NCBI GenBank assembly: GCA_930990975.1 | Contig: CAKNRR010000011.1 | Location: forward strand, 1 to 45,046 | Direction: 5' to 3' | DNA length: 45,046 nt | From: an uncultured Clostridia bacterium | Lineage (GTDB): Bacteria; Bacillota; Clostridia; Christensenellales; UBA1242 | Part shown: piece by piece, positions 24,834-32,841 of the stretch | Position numbering within the stretch: position 1 is the first letter of the stretch | Layout of the letters: each line of letters starts with the position of its first letter | Notes under the pieces: generated by a model | Seen by the model: the letters and a program-made list of their open reading frames with translations, nothing else | Databases searched by the model: none | Told to the model about the DNA's origin: nothing | Made by a program: the position numbers and the translations under genes

Positions 24834-25035
24834 TTATTTTCCCTGCATCTATATATATTTTTTGATTTTTGTAAAATTTTGTAAAAAAATATAAAAATTG
24901 GAATCATGTCGAATATGATTATATTATGACATATTTGTAAGTAACAAAAAATGATTCAAAATTAAAAAAAAGTTTTGTCGAATTTTGGCATATTTGTAAA
25001 AAATGCAACATTTTGTAAAAAAAATATTGCAAAAT
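24834..25035. other. Gene-free spacer between convergent terminators, with short repeats
   Basis: About 200 very AT-rich bases with no gene. CATATTTGTAA occurs at 24930-24940 and 24989-24999, each preceded by TGTCGAA (24907-24913, 24976-24982). TTTTGTAAA-like words recur several more times. AATCAT and ATGATT flank the first TGTCGAA as an inverted repeat (24902-24920). It is not a promoter region, because both flanking genes end here. It may mark an old insertion junction or a protein-binding array. Confidence 0.4.
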
Positions 25036-25070
25036 AAAAACATCACTTTTAAAAACAAAGTGATGTTTTT
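25036..25070 (-). terminator. Terminator of the secreted Ig-like protein gene and transfer operon
   Basis: A 14-bp inverted repeat (AAAAACATCACTTT at 25036-25049, AAAGTGATGTTTTT at 25057-25070) with a T-rich tail on the minus strand. It overlaps the last base pairs of the gene's stop codon. Confidence 0.85.
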
Positions 25071-27621
25071 ATGCTTCCAAATATTCTATTTGTTCTTGTT
25101 GTCTTTTTAAATGTAAATCATGATAAAAACTTTTTATTATGGCATTAAGAGATTTTTCTTGCTCTTTTTCTTCCTGCATTATCTTTTGTCTTTCTGTTGT
25201 TACTGTAATCTCCCCTTCTTTTGATATGTCAAGTCTTATATCTCCGTCTCTGCTTGACATATAAACTTTTCCGTGCTTCTCTAATCTATCAGCAATTGTT
25301 ATAGTATATTCACCTGCGCCAATTGATGAGAAATCCGGTAAATTATCTAAATAGGTATATCTTTTTGTTGTTCCGTCAGGGCATCTAACTTCAAGAACAT
25401 ACCACTTATCATCTTCAATAATGTTGAGAATGTCGAAATCTTCATAATACAAGACAAGTTCACCATTATTTGGTATGTCGTTCACAGAAATTGTTTGTGT
25501 GAAATTTTTGTCATTTCCATATACTTTCACTTGAATATCAAGCATTGGTGCTTGGTTATCATAAAAAACATAGTAAGTAGTTTCGTTTCCAACAAAATCC
25601 ACTTCTTTGATTTTATAAAGACCACCAGCATTTACTTGACTTGCAAAAGATTTGTCAAATTGAAATTCAATCCAATTTTCTTTGTCATCTTCTGCGTAAT
25701 CATAAAAGATTTGACTTGCTTCTACATCATCAACATATCTAAAAGTGAAATTGTTAACAATATAAGCTTCAATACCATTTTTTACTATGATGTTATCATA
25801 AACGCTTTCGTCAATATGATTTCCATAATTATTTGGATAAATTGATGAATTTAGGCGATAAGTTTGTGCGTCCGACACAAAGTCCTGAGCGTAATACTCA
25901 ATGACTTCATTTAACGAATTTTCATCAAAGTAATAAACATATAGGTCTGGATTTTCTCGTGATTTATAATACCAATATGGACCTACTTGGATAGTGTTTC
26001 CACTTGCGACAAGATGTGTGTCTATAAAGTCCTCAACATTGTTAAGATAATATTCTGTCACTTTGTTTTGTCTTTCCATTTCACAAGCAAAACTAAAAGC
26101 GTCTGCTTGTTCTTTAAAGGAATATGAGCCATACCCAGAATAACCATTTGGAATATTGGTCAAATACCATTTTGTAATCTTATAACTTGTGTCATTTTGC
26201 AAACGGTCAAGATTGTAATTAGGTGCCGATTTGTCGATTGTAAATTTTGATATTGTGGTATTTCCAGCAAGGTCGGTTATTGTTATTGTATATTCACCTT
26301 CGTCATTAAACCAAGTTCCGTTTGTGATTTCAAAAGTTTCGCCATTGTAAGTGCATGTGGCAGTTTCAGGACTTTCAATATCTTCATCATAGTCAAAGTT
26401 CACTTGGACTTGGTCCTTAAATATACCTTCATAAACTGTTTGAGATTTTGAACCATTAGAGTTGGTGTAAATATTTCCAACTTGGCGTTTTTCAATTGCA
26501 TTTTCGTTATGATAGGTATAAGAAAGGTCAGGTAAGGTAGTGTCCACAAAACAATAGTATGTTGTGTATCTTCCTTCTGCGTCACGTTCAATTTGAACTT
26601 TTGTCACACCTTCATCGGTAATTTCAATGTGATGTCCATCTTTATATGGCACAACAGTTGTTCCATATTGTGGAGTGACTTCAACATCGTTAACTTTTAA
26701 CAAGTTATTTAGATTGCGGGCGACAACTGTAAATGCTTCTGGCGAATAATAGGCAGTATATCCTTTATACATTCCTGTTCCTACATAATCGTTTGTTGTA
26801 AGTTCATTTGACCAATCTCTTTCAGCAATTGCTATATAATTTGTAAGGTTTGCTTCAACACTTACATCTCCACCAGTATTTCCCCAAAATGTGTTTTTAT
26901 ATTGTCCAGTAGCGTCAATTGAAACAGCAAAACAATCATAACTTTTAGCAGGACCACCATTTGCATTTTCATACATTATGGTTGTTAGTTTTTTTGTTCT
27001 ATCGCTTGGATTTTCTGGCATATCGTAAACATAGGCCATACTTCCACCAGATGAATTTGCATAATAAAATGTCACTGCAAGTTCTCCACCACTTTTGAAT
27101 TTTGCTTGTTGGTCGGTCCACAAAAAGCCGGCGCCAGATTTAATTGGTAATTTTGTTTCTGTCGAACTTATATAACTTGGATAATTCACAATTTCATCAG
27201 CAAGTTCATCTTTATTAGAAGAAACATCAATTATTCCATCATCATCGTAAATATAACGACCATCAGTGCGATAAATTCTAAAATATCTAATGTATGAAGC
27301 ATATTTAAAGCCATTCCAACTTCCACTATCTCTAACAACATTATAAACTCCAATGTTTTTATATGCTCTCAAAGCACCACTTGCATAAGGATTATCCTTT
27401 TTTAAATTAGAATTTGAATAATCACTAGTTATAACAGGGTCTAATGTGACACCGGGGTTTAAAGGGTCATCTAGTCCGACAATAGGGCCTATTATCACAC
27501 CCATTGTAGAATTTCCGCCAATATGACTTATTGTGGCGTGACCAGTTAATACAAGTAGATAAGGGAATAAACAAATTGCAAAGAGTAGGACAAATGAGAT
27601 ATTTTTTAAAACTTTTGTCAT
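25069..27621 (-). CDS. Secreted Ig-like repeat surface protein
   Basis: An 850-aa exported protein. The signal peptide is residues 1-30 (LKNISFVLLFAICLFPYLLVL). The body contains bacterial Ig-like domains, seen as GEYTITITDLAGNTTISKF with IDKSAPNY near residue 460, a second ETTYYVFYDNQAP near 700 and GEYTITIADR near 780. The C-terminus is a charged helix without LPXTG or a membrane anchor. Its ATG overlaps the VirD4 stop as ATGA, so it is made with the coupling protein. That suggests a role at the cell surface in mating contact. No enzymatic motif is visible. Confidence 0.8.
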   Translation of the reverse strand: MTKVLKNISFVLLFAICLFPYLLVLTGHATISHIGGNSTMGVIIGPIVGLDDPLNPGVTLDPVITSDYSNSNLKKDNPYASGALRAYKNIGVYNVVRDSGSWNGFKYASYIRYFRIYRTDGRYIYDDDGIIDVSSNKDELADEIVNYPSYISSTETKLPIKSGAGFLWTDQQAKFKSGGELAVTFYYANSSGGSMAYVYDMPENPSDRTKKLTTIMYENANGGPAKSYDCFAVSIDATGQYKNTFWGNTGGDVSVEANLTNYIAIAERDWSNELTTNDYVGTGMYKGYTAYYSPEAFTVVARNLNNLLKVNDVEVTPQYGTTVVPYKDGHHIEITDEGVTKVQIERDAEGRYTTYYCFVDTTLPDLSYTYHNENAIEKRQVGNIYTNSNGSKSQTVYEGIFKDQVQVNFDYDEDIESPETATCTYNGETFEITNGTWFNDEGEYTITITDLAGNTTISKFTIDKSAPNYNLDRLQNDTSYKITKWYLTNIPNGYSGYGSYSFKEQADAFSFACEMERQNKVTEYYLNNVEDFIDTHLVASGNTIQVGPYWYYKSRENPDLYVYYFDENSLNEVIEYYAQDFVSDAQTYRLNSSIYPNNYGNHIDESVYDNIIVKNGIEAYIVNNFTFRYVDDVEASQIFYDYAEDDKENWIEFQFDKSFASQVNAGGLYKIKEVDFVGNETTYYVFYDNQAPMLDIQVKVYGNDKNFTQTISVNDIPNNGELVLYYEDFDILNIIEDDKWYVLEVRCPDGTTKRYTYLDNLPDFSSIGAGEYTITIADRLEKHGKVYMSSRDGDIRLDISKEGEITVTTERQKIMQEEKEQEKSLNAIIKSFYHDLHLKRQQEQIEYLEA

Positions 27622-29783
27622 GTTCTCACCAGCCTTATTAATTGTTCAATTGTAATTTTAAGCTCTACTATTTCTTGTAAATTTTCATTTCCGTTTTGTT
27701 TTGCAATAAAGAATAAGCTTTCCATTTGTTGTGAAAGTTCTTTAAAATTTCTATTTTCAAGTGCGGTTAACATTTGCATTTTTAAATCAAAACAATTTAA
27801 ACTTTCAAAATCGGTTTTTTCAATCTTTATTTTTAAAATTTTAATAAAATCTTCTACTTCTTGTTTATTTGCAACTTTTCTATTTCTCTTGTTAAAACAC
27901 TCATTTCTTTTCAACATGTCATAGAAAACTTTTTCTTCATTAAAATACTTTCCGGCAGAAAGTAATTGATTTGTCTTTTCAAGCACAAAAAATTTGCTTT
28001 TAAAACTTGGTGTAAATTTACTTTTTATTGGGGCATATCCAAATATTGAAACAATTGCATTTCCCATATCTTGATTATTATTTAATTGAGCAAGTTCTGT
28101 TAGATAAATTAAAGGTCTTTCCTTTACGGATACAGAACTTCCAACACCGTCATTTGATGAAGAAAAACTAACATTCTTTTGAATTATCGAGTAATTCCCA
28201 CATTTCTTTGAAAATTCTTCAATTGTCTTTTGGTCTGTTGTTCCGATGAAAATTTGGATATTGCAGTTCGATTTAATAATGTCAGCGGACTTCTCGTCAT
28301 ATACTTTGGCAAGTTGGGCGTATGATTGAACCACCAAAGCAAGCCAAATTTTTCGACTACGTCCTACTGTAATCATCTGTTCGAGTTTGTGGACTTGTGG
28401 TAAATTTCCAAATTCATCAAGCAAGAAATACACACTTCTTGGCAACGAAAGGTCAGGGTAGGTGTTAGCCTTTGCAACAAGAGCTTTATATGCTTGCAGA
28501 ATAACCATAGCAGCAAGAGTATGCCTAGTTTCCTTTTCATCTGGAATTTGCAAGAAAAGTGCGGTAGGTTTTGTTGAAATGTCAGCAAAATTTATTTCAT
28601 TTGCAGATGTTAGTGAGCAAATACTCATATCACTAAACATTGAAAGTTTGTCAAATACCGTTGAAAGATAAGAACCTCTTGTTTTGTCACTTGCGTCAAG
28701 AACTTGTTTAGACAAACTAACACATTTTGAGATTGGACTTCGATGTTTAAAATACTCAATTAAGTCATCACAATCATTTTGGGTGTTAGTTGCAATTTTC
28801 ATAATGTTGTAAAAATTAAATTTTTCTTTTGTCATGCCAAGTTCTGGATTTTCACTATCTTCGAGCATAGCCAGAGTTATTGCTAAAATAAAGTTTTTAG
28901 CACCGCTTTCCCATATAGGTTCGCTTTTGTTTTTGATAGGGCAAAGAACAGAGCAAATGTCGTTTAAATCTTCATATACTTCATCAAACAATTCTTGTTT
29001 TTTGGACTGTATAATTGATTTAAGTTCATCTTGGTTATAGTAGATTTTATCTTCAAAAACATAATATCCTTCTTCTTCATTCACCCTGACTTTTTCATCA
29101 AGCGACAACATCTCTTGATACATCTCGAAAGGTTTTTCAAGTGGGTTCCAACGAATAGAACAATATGGATTTCTTAAATCTAAAACTTTAACATCATAGC
29201 CTCGTTTCAATAAACTTTTTGCGTGTAATGAATACAGTTCACCTTTGGGGTCCGATATTAACATACTAGGTTGGCTCCGTGTATTTGAAAGGACTTGAAT
29301 TGTGGGGTTGATAAAGGTGGTTGTTTTACCAGAACCAGTTGTTCCAATGATAAGTGTGTGGGCGGGTTTTGCAAAAGTGATTAAGAAATCTTTTTTGGTT
29401 TCTTCGGCCTTTATTGGTATGCCTTCAATTTCGGTTTTAGGAAGCAATGTATAAGACACGGTCTTGAAATTATTTTTAATTTCTTCATCGGTTTGAAAAT
29501 GTGCTTGTTCAAGTCCTGTGTAAATAATATCTTTTTCAGTTGTTGACATAAGCTTCTTTGGATTTTTACCTAGCTTCTTATACCAAACAAAAGCAAAAAC
29601 AAGCCCGATTATTGCAAATACTTCAAAAGCGTAAAGATAGGTTTTGTATGAGAGTAAGATGTCTTTTGATATTGTAAAATCAAAAACGAAATCATTACTT
29701 ACAAACAAATTAATAAAATAACCTACACAAAAGCAAAATAAAAGTATTGTAAGTATAATAACAGAATGTTTAACTACTTTCAT
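27618..29783 (-). CDS. VirD4/TraG type IV coupling protein
   Basis: A 721-aa membrane ATPase that delivers the relaxase-DNA complex to the channel. Two membrane helices lie in the first 75 residues (VIILTILLFCFCVGYFI, FEVFAIIGLVFAFVW). Walker A is LIIGTTGSGKTTTF near 147, then SDPKGELYS. Walker B is YFLLDEFGNLPQ, followed by TVGRSRKIW and LVVQSYAQL, all typical of TraG. The start is set at the ATG at 29783, two codons into the relaxase overlap. The gene overlaps the relaxase stop by 14 bases, which couples expression. It appears intact. Confidence 0.93.
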   Translation of the reverse strand: MKVVKHSVIILTILLFCFCVGYFINLFVSNDFVFDFTISKDILLSYKTYLYAFEVFAIIGLVFAFVWYKKLGKNPKKLMSTTEKDIIYTGLEQAHFQTDEEIKNNFKTVSYTLLPKTEIEGIPIKAEETKKDFLITFAKPAHTLIIGTTGSGKTTTFINPTIQVLSNTRSQPSMLISDPKGELYSLHAKSLLKRGYDVKVLDLRNPYCSIRWNPLEKPFEMYQEMLSLDEKVRVNEEEGYYVFEDKIYYNQDELKSIIQSKKQELFDEVYEDLNDICSVLCPIKNKSEPIWESGAKNFILAITLAMLEDSENPELGMTKEKFNFYNIMKIATNTQNDCDDLIEYFKHRSPISKCVSLSKQVLDASDKTRGSYLSTVFDKLSMFSDMSICSLTSANEINFADISTKPTALFLQIPDEKETRHTLAAMVILQAYKALVAKANTYPDLSLPRSVYFLLDEFGNLPQVHKLEQMITVGRSRKIWLALVVQSYAQLAKVYDEKSADIIKSNCNIQIFIGTTDQKTIEEFSKKCGNYSIIQKNVSFSSSNDGVGSSVSVKERPLIYLTELAQLNNNQDMGNAIVSIFGYAPIKSKFTPSFKSKFFVLEKTNQLLSAGKYFNEEKVFYDMLKRNECFNKRNRKVANKQEVEDFIKILKIKIEKTDFESLNCFDLKMQMLTALENRNFKELSQQMESLFFIAKQNGNENLQEIVELKITIEQLIRLVRT

Positions 29784-30966
29784 CAATCAAACCTTCTTCT
29801 TTAAGCCTTTTGTAGTTTACTTCATCAAGCTTGTGTAAGAACTCTTGAAAGGCAATAATAACTTCTTTTGTCGCTAAATCGTTCAACCTTTCACAGTTTT
29901 TAAAAAGCACTTTTCGTTTTGCTTTATCAATACGCTTTTGCACTAATCTATTTTTTGTTTCGTAGTCATACTTCTTTTGTCGGATTCTAATGTCCTTCAT
30001 AACTTTCAAAACAATATTTCCAAGCCTTCGATATAGGTCCTTCATATACTTTTCACGCATAAGCTTGTCCGTAGGGTCCATTTTAAGTCTTTTATAGATT
30101 TTCTTGACTTCTTCATCACGTGCAGCCAGAATCGTGTCATATTCTCTTATTTTTTGGCTTAAAGACGGATTTGAAACAATCATCGCATTGACAATATTGT
30201 TTATCTTTTGTTTGTATTGTTCTATATTTTCACTTTCATAAGAAAGTCGTCTAGAAAGGGGTAAAATCATAATTAGTTCCTTAATGTTTTTCATAAAAAC
30301 TCCTATCTCGATTTTTTTAAACTCTTTTAATAAGGAATTTCTTTTGCTAACTAAATCTTTTGAAATATTCAACAGTTTCATTTCAATAGATTCCTTAACC
30401 TTACGGATTGCCTTCACATTAATAAAACCGTCCGAGAAACATCTTTTTTTACTATTTTGTCTAAACCTTAAAGGTTGTTTTTCAAAGAAAGAGAAATGGA
30501 TATGTTTATTATCTGTATTTTCGTGTAATCCTGCAAACCAAATAATGTTGTTTGGATTAAGTCCTGCTTGTCTAAAAAACTTGGGCAATTCATATTTCAT
30601 AAGCATTTGTGCTTTTTCTGTATTGTTGCAATATTTATCTCCAAATTCTTCAGTGAAAGAGATAACTCCGTGCCAAATAACACTTCTTGTCTGCCTTAAT
30701 TGATTACGTAATTTTTTAATTTCATCGGCATTTAAAAGTCCATTTTGATTGAAAATACCATGACTTTTCTCATTATTGCCAGAATATTCAACATAGTCCA
30801 ATTTTTCCTTACTTCCTCGAAGCACATAACCTACGTGGTCAAAATCTTTGTTGCAACTGTAAAATTGGCGTTTCTCGTAGTTTTCTTTGATAAAATCGGG
30901 GGACTTATTTTTACTTGATAAGCAATCCACATAACTAACAAAAAAGTTTACATTTGGCGAACTCAT
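29770..30966 (-). CDS. MobL-like (MOBP-type) relaxase
   Basis: A 398-aa relaxase that should nick the transfer origin and pilot the strand. The three-His metal motif is His148, His155 and His157 (HENTDNKHIHFSF), preceded by the strand WHGVISFTEEFG. The N-terminus has several Tyr residues that could be nucleophiles (Tyr12, Tyr30, Tyr36). The C-terminal half is a basic helical region. The pattern matches MobL-type relaxases of Gram-positive elements. Its ATG overlaps the previous stop as ATGA. No helicase or primase domain is fused. Confidence 0.85.
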   Translation of the reverse strand: MSSPNVNFFVSYVDCLSSKNKSPDFIKENYEKRQFYSCNKDFDHVGYVLRGSKEKLDYVEYSGNNEKSHGIFNQNGLLNADEIKKLRNQLRQTRSVIWHGVISFTEEFGDKYCNNTEKAQMLMKYELPKFFRQAGLNPNNIIWFAGLHENTDNKHIHFSFFEKQPLRFRQNSKKRCFSDGFINVKAIRKVKESIEMKLLNISKDLVSKRNSLLKEFKKIEIGVFMKNIKELIMILPLSRRLSYESENIEQYKQKINNIVNAMIVSNPSLSQKIREYDTILAARDEEVKKIYKRLKMDPTDKLMREKYMKDLYRRLGNIVLKVMKDIRIRQKKYDYETKNRLVQKRIDKAKRKVLFKNCERLNDLATKEVIIAFQEFLHKLDEVNYKRLKEEGLIDESS

Positions 30967-31400
30967 TTCAAAATTGCATTAAGCAACTCCTCAAAAATTT
31001 CGCTTAGTCGTTCTGGCAATTCATCATACATTCCTGCTTCAATATATTCTTTTTGTTTAGGGCAATCAGTTGAAAGTCCAATAAGCATATTGTAATTGCA
31101 AGAGAGTAGTTTGCTAATCACTTTAAGCCCGACCATATTTTCCTTTGCACTTTTTTCACTTAACTTGATTAAAGTTTCAAGTTTTGTGAGAGTTTTTTCA
31201 ATCTCATTGTAAATTTCAGTTGGTGTTTCGATTTTCTTCATTCCAAAAAACTCTCTTTCAATATCTTCCATACCTCGCAAGATACAGTCAACTAAAAAAG
31301 GATTTTTAGTTCGATAAATATCTCTACACCTTTTAAAAAGCTTTTCTATCTTTTCAACATCTTTTGAGTTATACACTCGAATTGTGTATTGTTCTTGCAT
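30963..31400 (-). CDS. Probable relaxosome accessory protein
   Basis: A 145-aa helical protein that begins YTIRVYNSKDVEKIEKLFKR, which resembles a ribbon-helix-helix start as in MobC-like mobilization proteins. Two long helices follow. It immediately precedes the relaxase with an ATGA overlap and would be expected to bind the transfer origin. AAAGGAG lies before the ATG. The family assignment rests on context and the N-terminal pattern only. Confidence 0.65.
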   Translation of the reverse strand: MQEQYTIRVYNSKDVEKIEKLFKRCRDIYRTKNPFLVDCILRGMEDIEREFFGMKKIETPTEIYNEIEKTLTKLETLIKLSEKSAKENMVGLKVISKLLSCNYNMLIGLSTDCPKQKEYIEAGMYDELPERLSEIFEELLNAILK

Positions 31401-31540
31401 TTTTATAAGCTCCTTTTTTGTAAATTTGAATTTTGTAAAAATCCATAAAACTTTTTACCCCCTCTACTTATATAACCAACGCTTTTTCAAAATCGTTAAC
31501 CCATTTTTGAGCATTTTTTCAAAAAAAGTTTAAAAAATTT
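31401..31540 (-). other. Candidate origin of transfer region
   Basis: A 140-base non-coding gap directly upstream of the accessory and relaxase genes. It contains an imperfect 20-base inverted repeat (AACGcTTTTtcAAAAtCGTT, 31478-31497), next to an unusual C-rich run TACCCCCTCTAC read on the plus strand (31457-31468). Origins of transfer usually lie here and pair an inverted repeat with a nick site. No known nick sequence is recognised, so this is a candidate only. Confidence 0.35.
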
Positions 31541-32047
31541 TTAATTTTGGCTATTTTTTATATGATTTTTAATCTTTTTTCTTGAATTTTGCATAATTTT
31601 CCAAACCGCAGTTTTTGAAATTTGTAATTTTTTTGCAATATCACCATAGCTCATTTTTTTAACAAAAACCATTTCAACAACTTTTCTTTGTGTTGGGGTA
31701 AGGCAATATAAAGAATTTTCAATTAAGGTTCTCTCGTATTCAAATTCAATGTCGTCAAGTCTATCAAGTTCTTGTCTTTCAATAATTCCTTCTATGTCCG
31801 AGCTTTCATCTTCAACATCAAAACTATAATCGTCATCTTCTGCTTCAAAAGTGCTTAGCGGGATATTGCGAAAATTATATTTATTTTGTTTTTTACGAGT
31901 TATCTCACTATTAGTTTTCATAAAGCGGGCGACTTCTTTTGTGACTTCAACCTTAATCCATTTTTTGTGGATTCTGTCATAATAGTCAATTGTGACAAGG
32001 TCTTTGCTATCATCTCTTTTTTGTTCTATATCTTTCTCATTATTCAT
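31541..32047 (-). CDS. Sigma-70 family-like transcription factor
   Basis: A 168-aa protein. The C-terminal 60 residues are a clear region 4 HTH (LTPTQRKVVEMVFVKKMSYG, IAKKLQISKTAVWKIMQNSR). The middle is acidic, and the N-terminus carries YDRIHKKWIKVEVTKEVARF, which I recall from ICE sigma-like proteins of Bacillota. It probably regulates transfer genes. The ATG has GAGGAG upstream and overlaps the stop of the HTH gene at 32044 as ATGA. Confidence 0.8.
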   Translation of the reverse strand: MNNEKDIEQKRDDSKDLVTIDYYDRIHKKWIKVEVTKEVARFMKTNSEITRKKQNKYNFRNIPLSTFEAEDDDYSFDVEDESSDIEGIIERQELDRLDDIEFEYERTLIENSLYCLTPTQRKVVEMVFVKKMSYGDIAKKLQISKTAVWKIMQNSRKKIKNHIKNSQN

Positions 32048-32409
32048 TTTTCATTCTCCTCTTTTTTAGGCGAAGAATACCTGTCCAATAGAGAACTAAT
32101 AACTTCTTGAACTTTACAATTGCTATCAAACTCCTGCAAAAGTTTAAGAGCTCTGCCGATGATTTGCAGTTCATCGTTTGTTAAAGTTCTTCCTTTATAA
32201 ATGTAGTTCTTTGGCAAATACACTCCACCACGATTTACGCCGCCACAAAAACTTTGGATAGGATAGCGAAAAGATAAAGATTGAATATGTCTTTTTACTG
32301 TTGAGCGAGAAACTTCAACTTCGTCTGCAATTTCATTTATAGTATGAATTTTGCAGTCCGAAAGAATATTCAAAATATCAGCAGTAATGCTTGATTTTCT
32401 CAAATCCAT
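32044..32409 (-). CDS. HTH (DeoR/WYL N-terminus-like) regulator
   Basis: A 121-aa protein with a winged helix-turn-helix at residues 8-65 (ILNILSDCKIHTINEIADEV, VSRSTVKRHIQSLSFRYPIQ, a Gly-rich wing). This is the arrangement of DeoR- and WYL-type N-terminal domains, but no effector domain follows. AGGAGGTG precedes the ATG. It is the first gene of the sigma-like, accessory and relaxase block and could control it. A hairpin (32462-32486) overlaps its probable promoter region. Confidence 0.8.
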   Translation of the reverse strand: MDLRKSSITADILNILSDCKIHTINEIADEVEVSRSTVKRHIQSLSFRYPIQSFCGGVNRGGVYLPKNYIYKGRTLTNDELQIIGRALKLLQEFDSNCKVQEVISSLLDRYSSPKKEENEK

Positions 32410-32461
32410 TCACTATCACCTCCTTTTAGTTCTTGTTTTGACACGCACATCATAACAATGT

Positions 32462-32486
32462 CGCTGGCTCACCATTTGAACCAGCG
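32462..32486. promoter_or_regulatory. Inverted repeat upstream of the HTH gene, possible operator
   Basis: CGCTGG-cTCA (32462-32471) and TGAa-CCAGCG (32477-32486) form a hairpin with one mismatch. It is much more GC-rich than its surroundings. It lies about 55 bases upstream of the HTH start, in the stretch that must hold its promoter (a TATGAT sits downstream on the minus strand), so it may be an operator. No T-run follows on the minus strand. Confidence 0.5.
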
Positions 32487-32517
32487 GGAAAAATTTTTTA
32501 ATTTTTTTAGGAAAATT

Positions 32518-32558
32518 TATAAAAAAATCCCAAGCGATTTGTCGTTCGCTTGGGATTT
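32518..32558 (-). terminator. Second of two tandem terminators after the LexA-like operon
   Basis: A perfect 12-bp stem (AAATCCCAAGCG at 32525-32536, CGCTTGGGATTT at 32547-32558) with a 10-base loop, followed on the minus strand by a run of Ts. It separates the repressor operon from the HTH-sigma-mobilization block. Confidence 0.85.
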
Positions 32559-32576
32559 ATGCCGAAATATGTCGAA

Positions 32577-32627
32577 ATAAAAAACCACAGCGACCGATTG
32601 AATTTTAATCAACCGGAACGCTGGGTT
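32577..32627 (-). terminator. First of two tandem terminators after the LexA-like operon
   Basis: A long imperfect stem (left 32583-32600, right 32610-32627, with AACC, CAGCG, CCG and TTGA blocks pairing) followed on the minus strand by TTTTTTATTT. It begins 11 bases after the stop of the zinc-ribbon gene. Confidence 0.75.
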
Positions 32628-32637
32628 CGCTTATGGT

Positions 32638-32826
32638 TTAATCAATGAATTCCATTATAATATAGATTTGTTGTTTGTATTTCCAACACTTCATATCGTG
32701 GACGAAATGCTTTTTGCTAAGGCGAGTTGGCTTTGAGATTAAAACTTTATTGACTGCACTGCTATCACTTGATATGCACTCGCCTAAACACCGTCCACAA
32801 TGTGGACAATAAAGTTTGTTAGTCAA
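32638..32826 (-). CDS. Small Com-like zinc-finger protein
   Basis: A 62-aa protein with CPHCGRCLG at the start and a later MKCWKYKQQIYI. This resembles the phage Com regulator pattern, in which the second knuckle is KCxxC. Here the last Cys is Tyr, so the second knuckle looks degenerate. The start is TTG, set by GGGAGG nine bases upstream. It follows the LexA-like gene by 15 bases and ends in tandem terminators, so it belongs to the repressor operon. Function is unknown. Confidence 0.6.
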   Translation of the reverse strand: MTNKLYCPHCGRCLGECISSDSSAVNKVLISKPTRLSKKHFVHDMKCWKYKQQIYIIMEFID

Positions 32827-32841
32827 TTTTTCTGCCTCCCG

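Noticed and set aside
24834-25035. CRISPR array or iteron origin in the spacer with repeated TTTGTAAA words
   Set aside because: Repeats are short, irregularly spaced and not separated by unique equal-length spacers. No replication initiator or cas gene is present.
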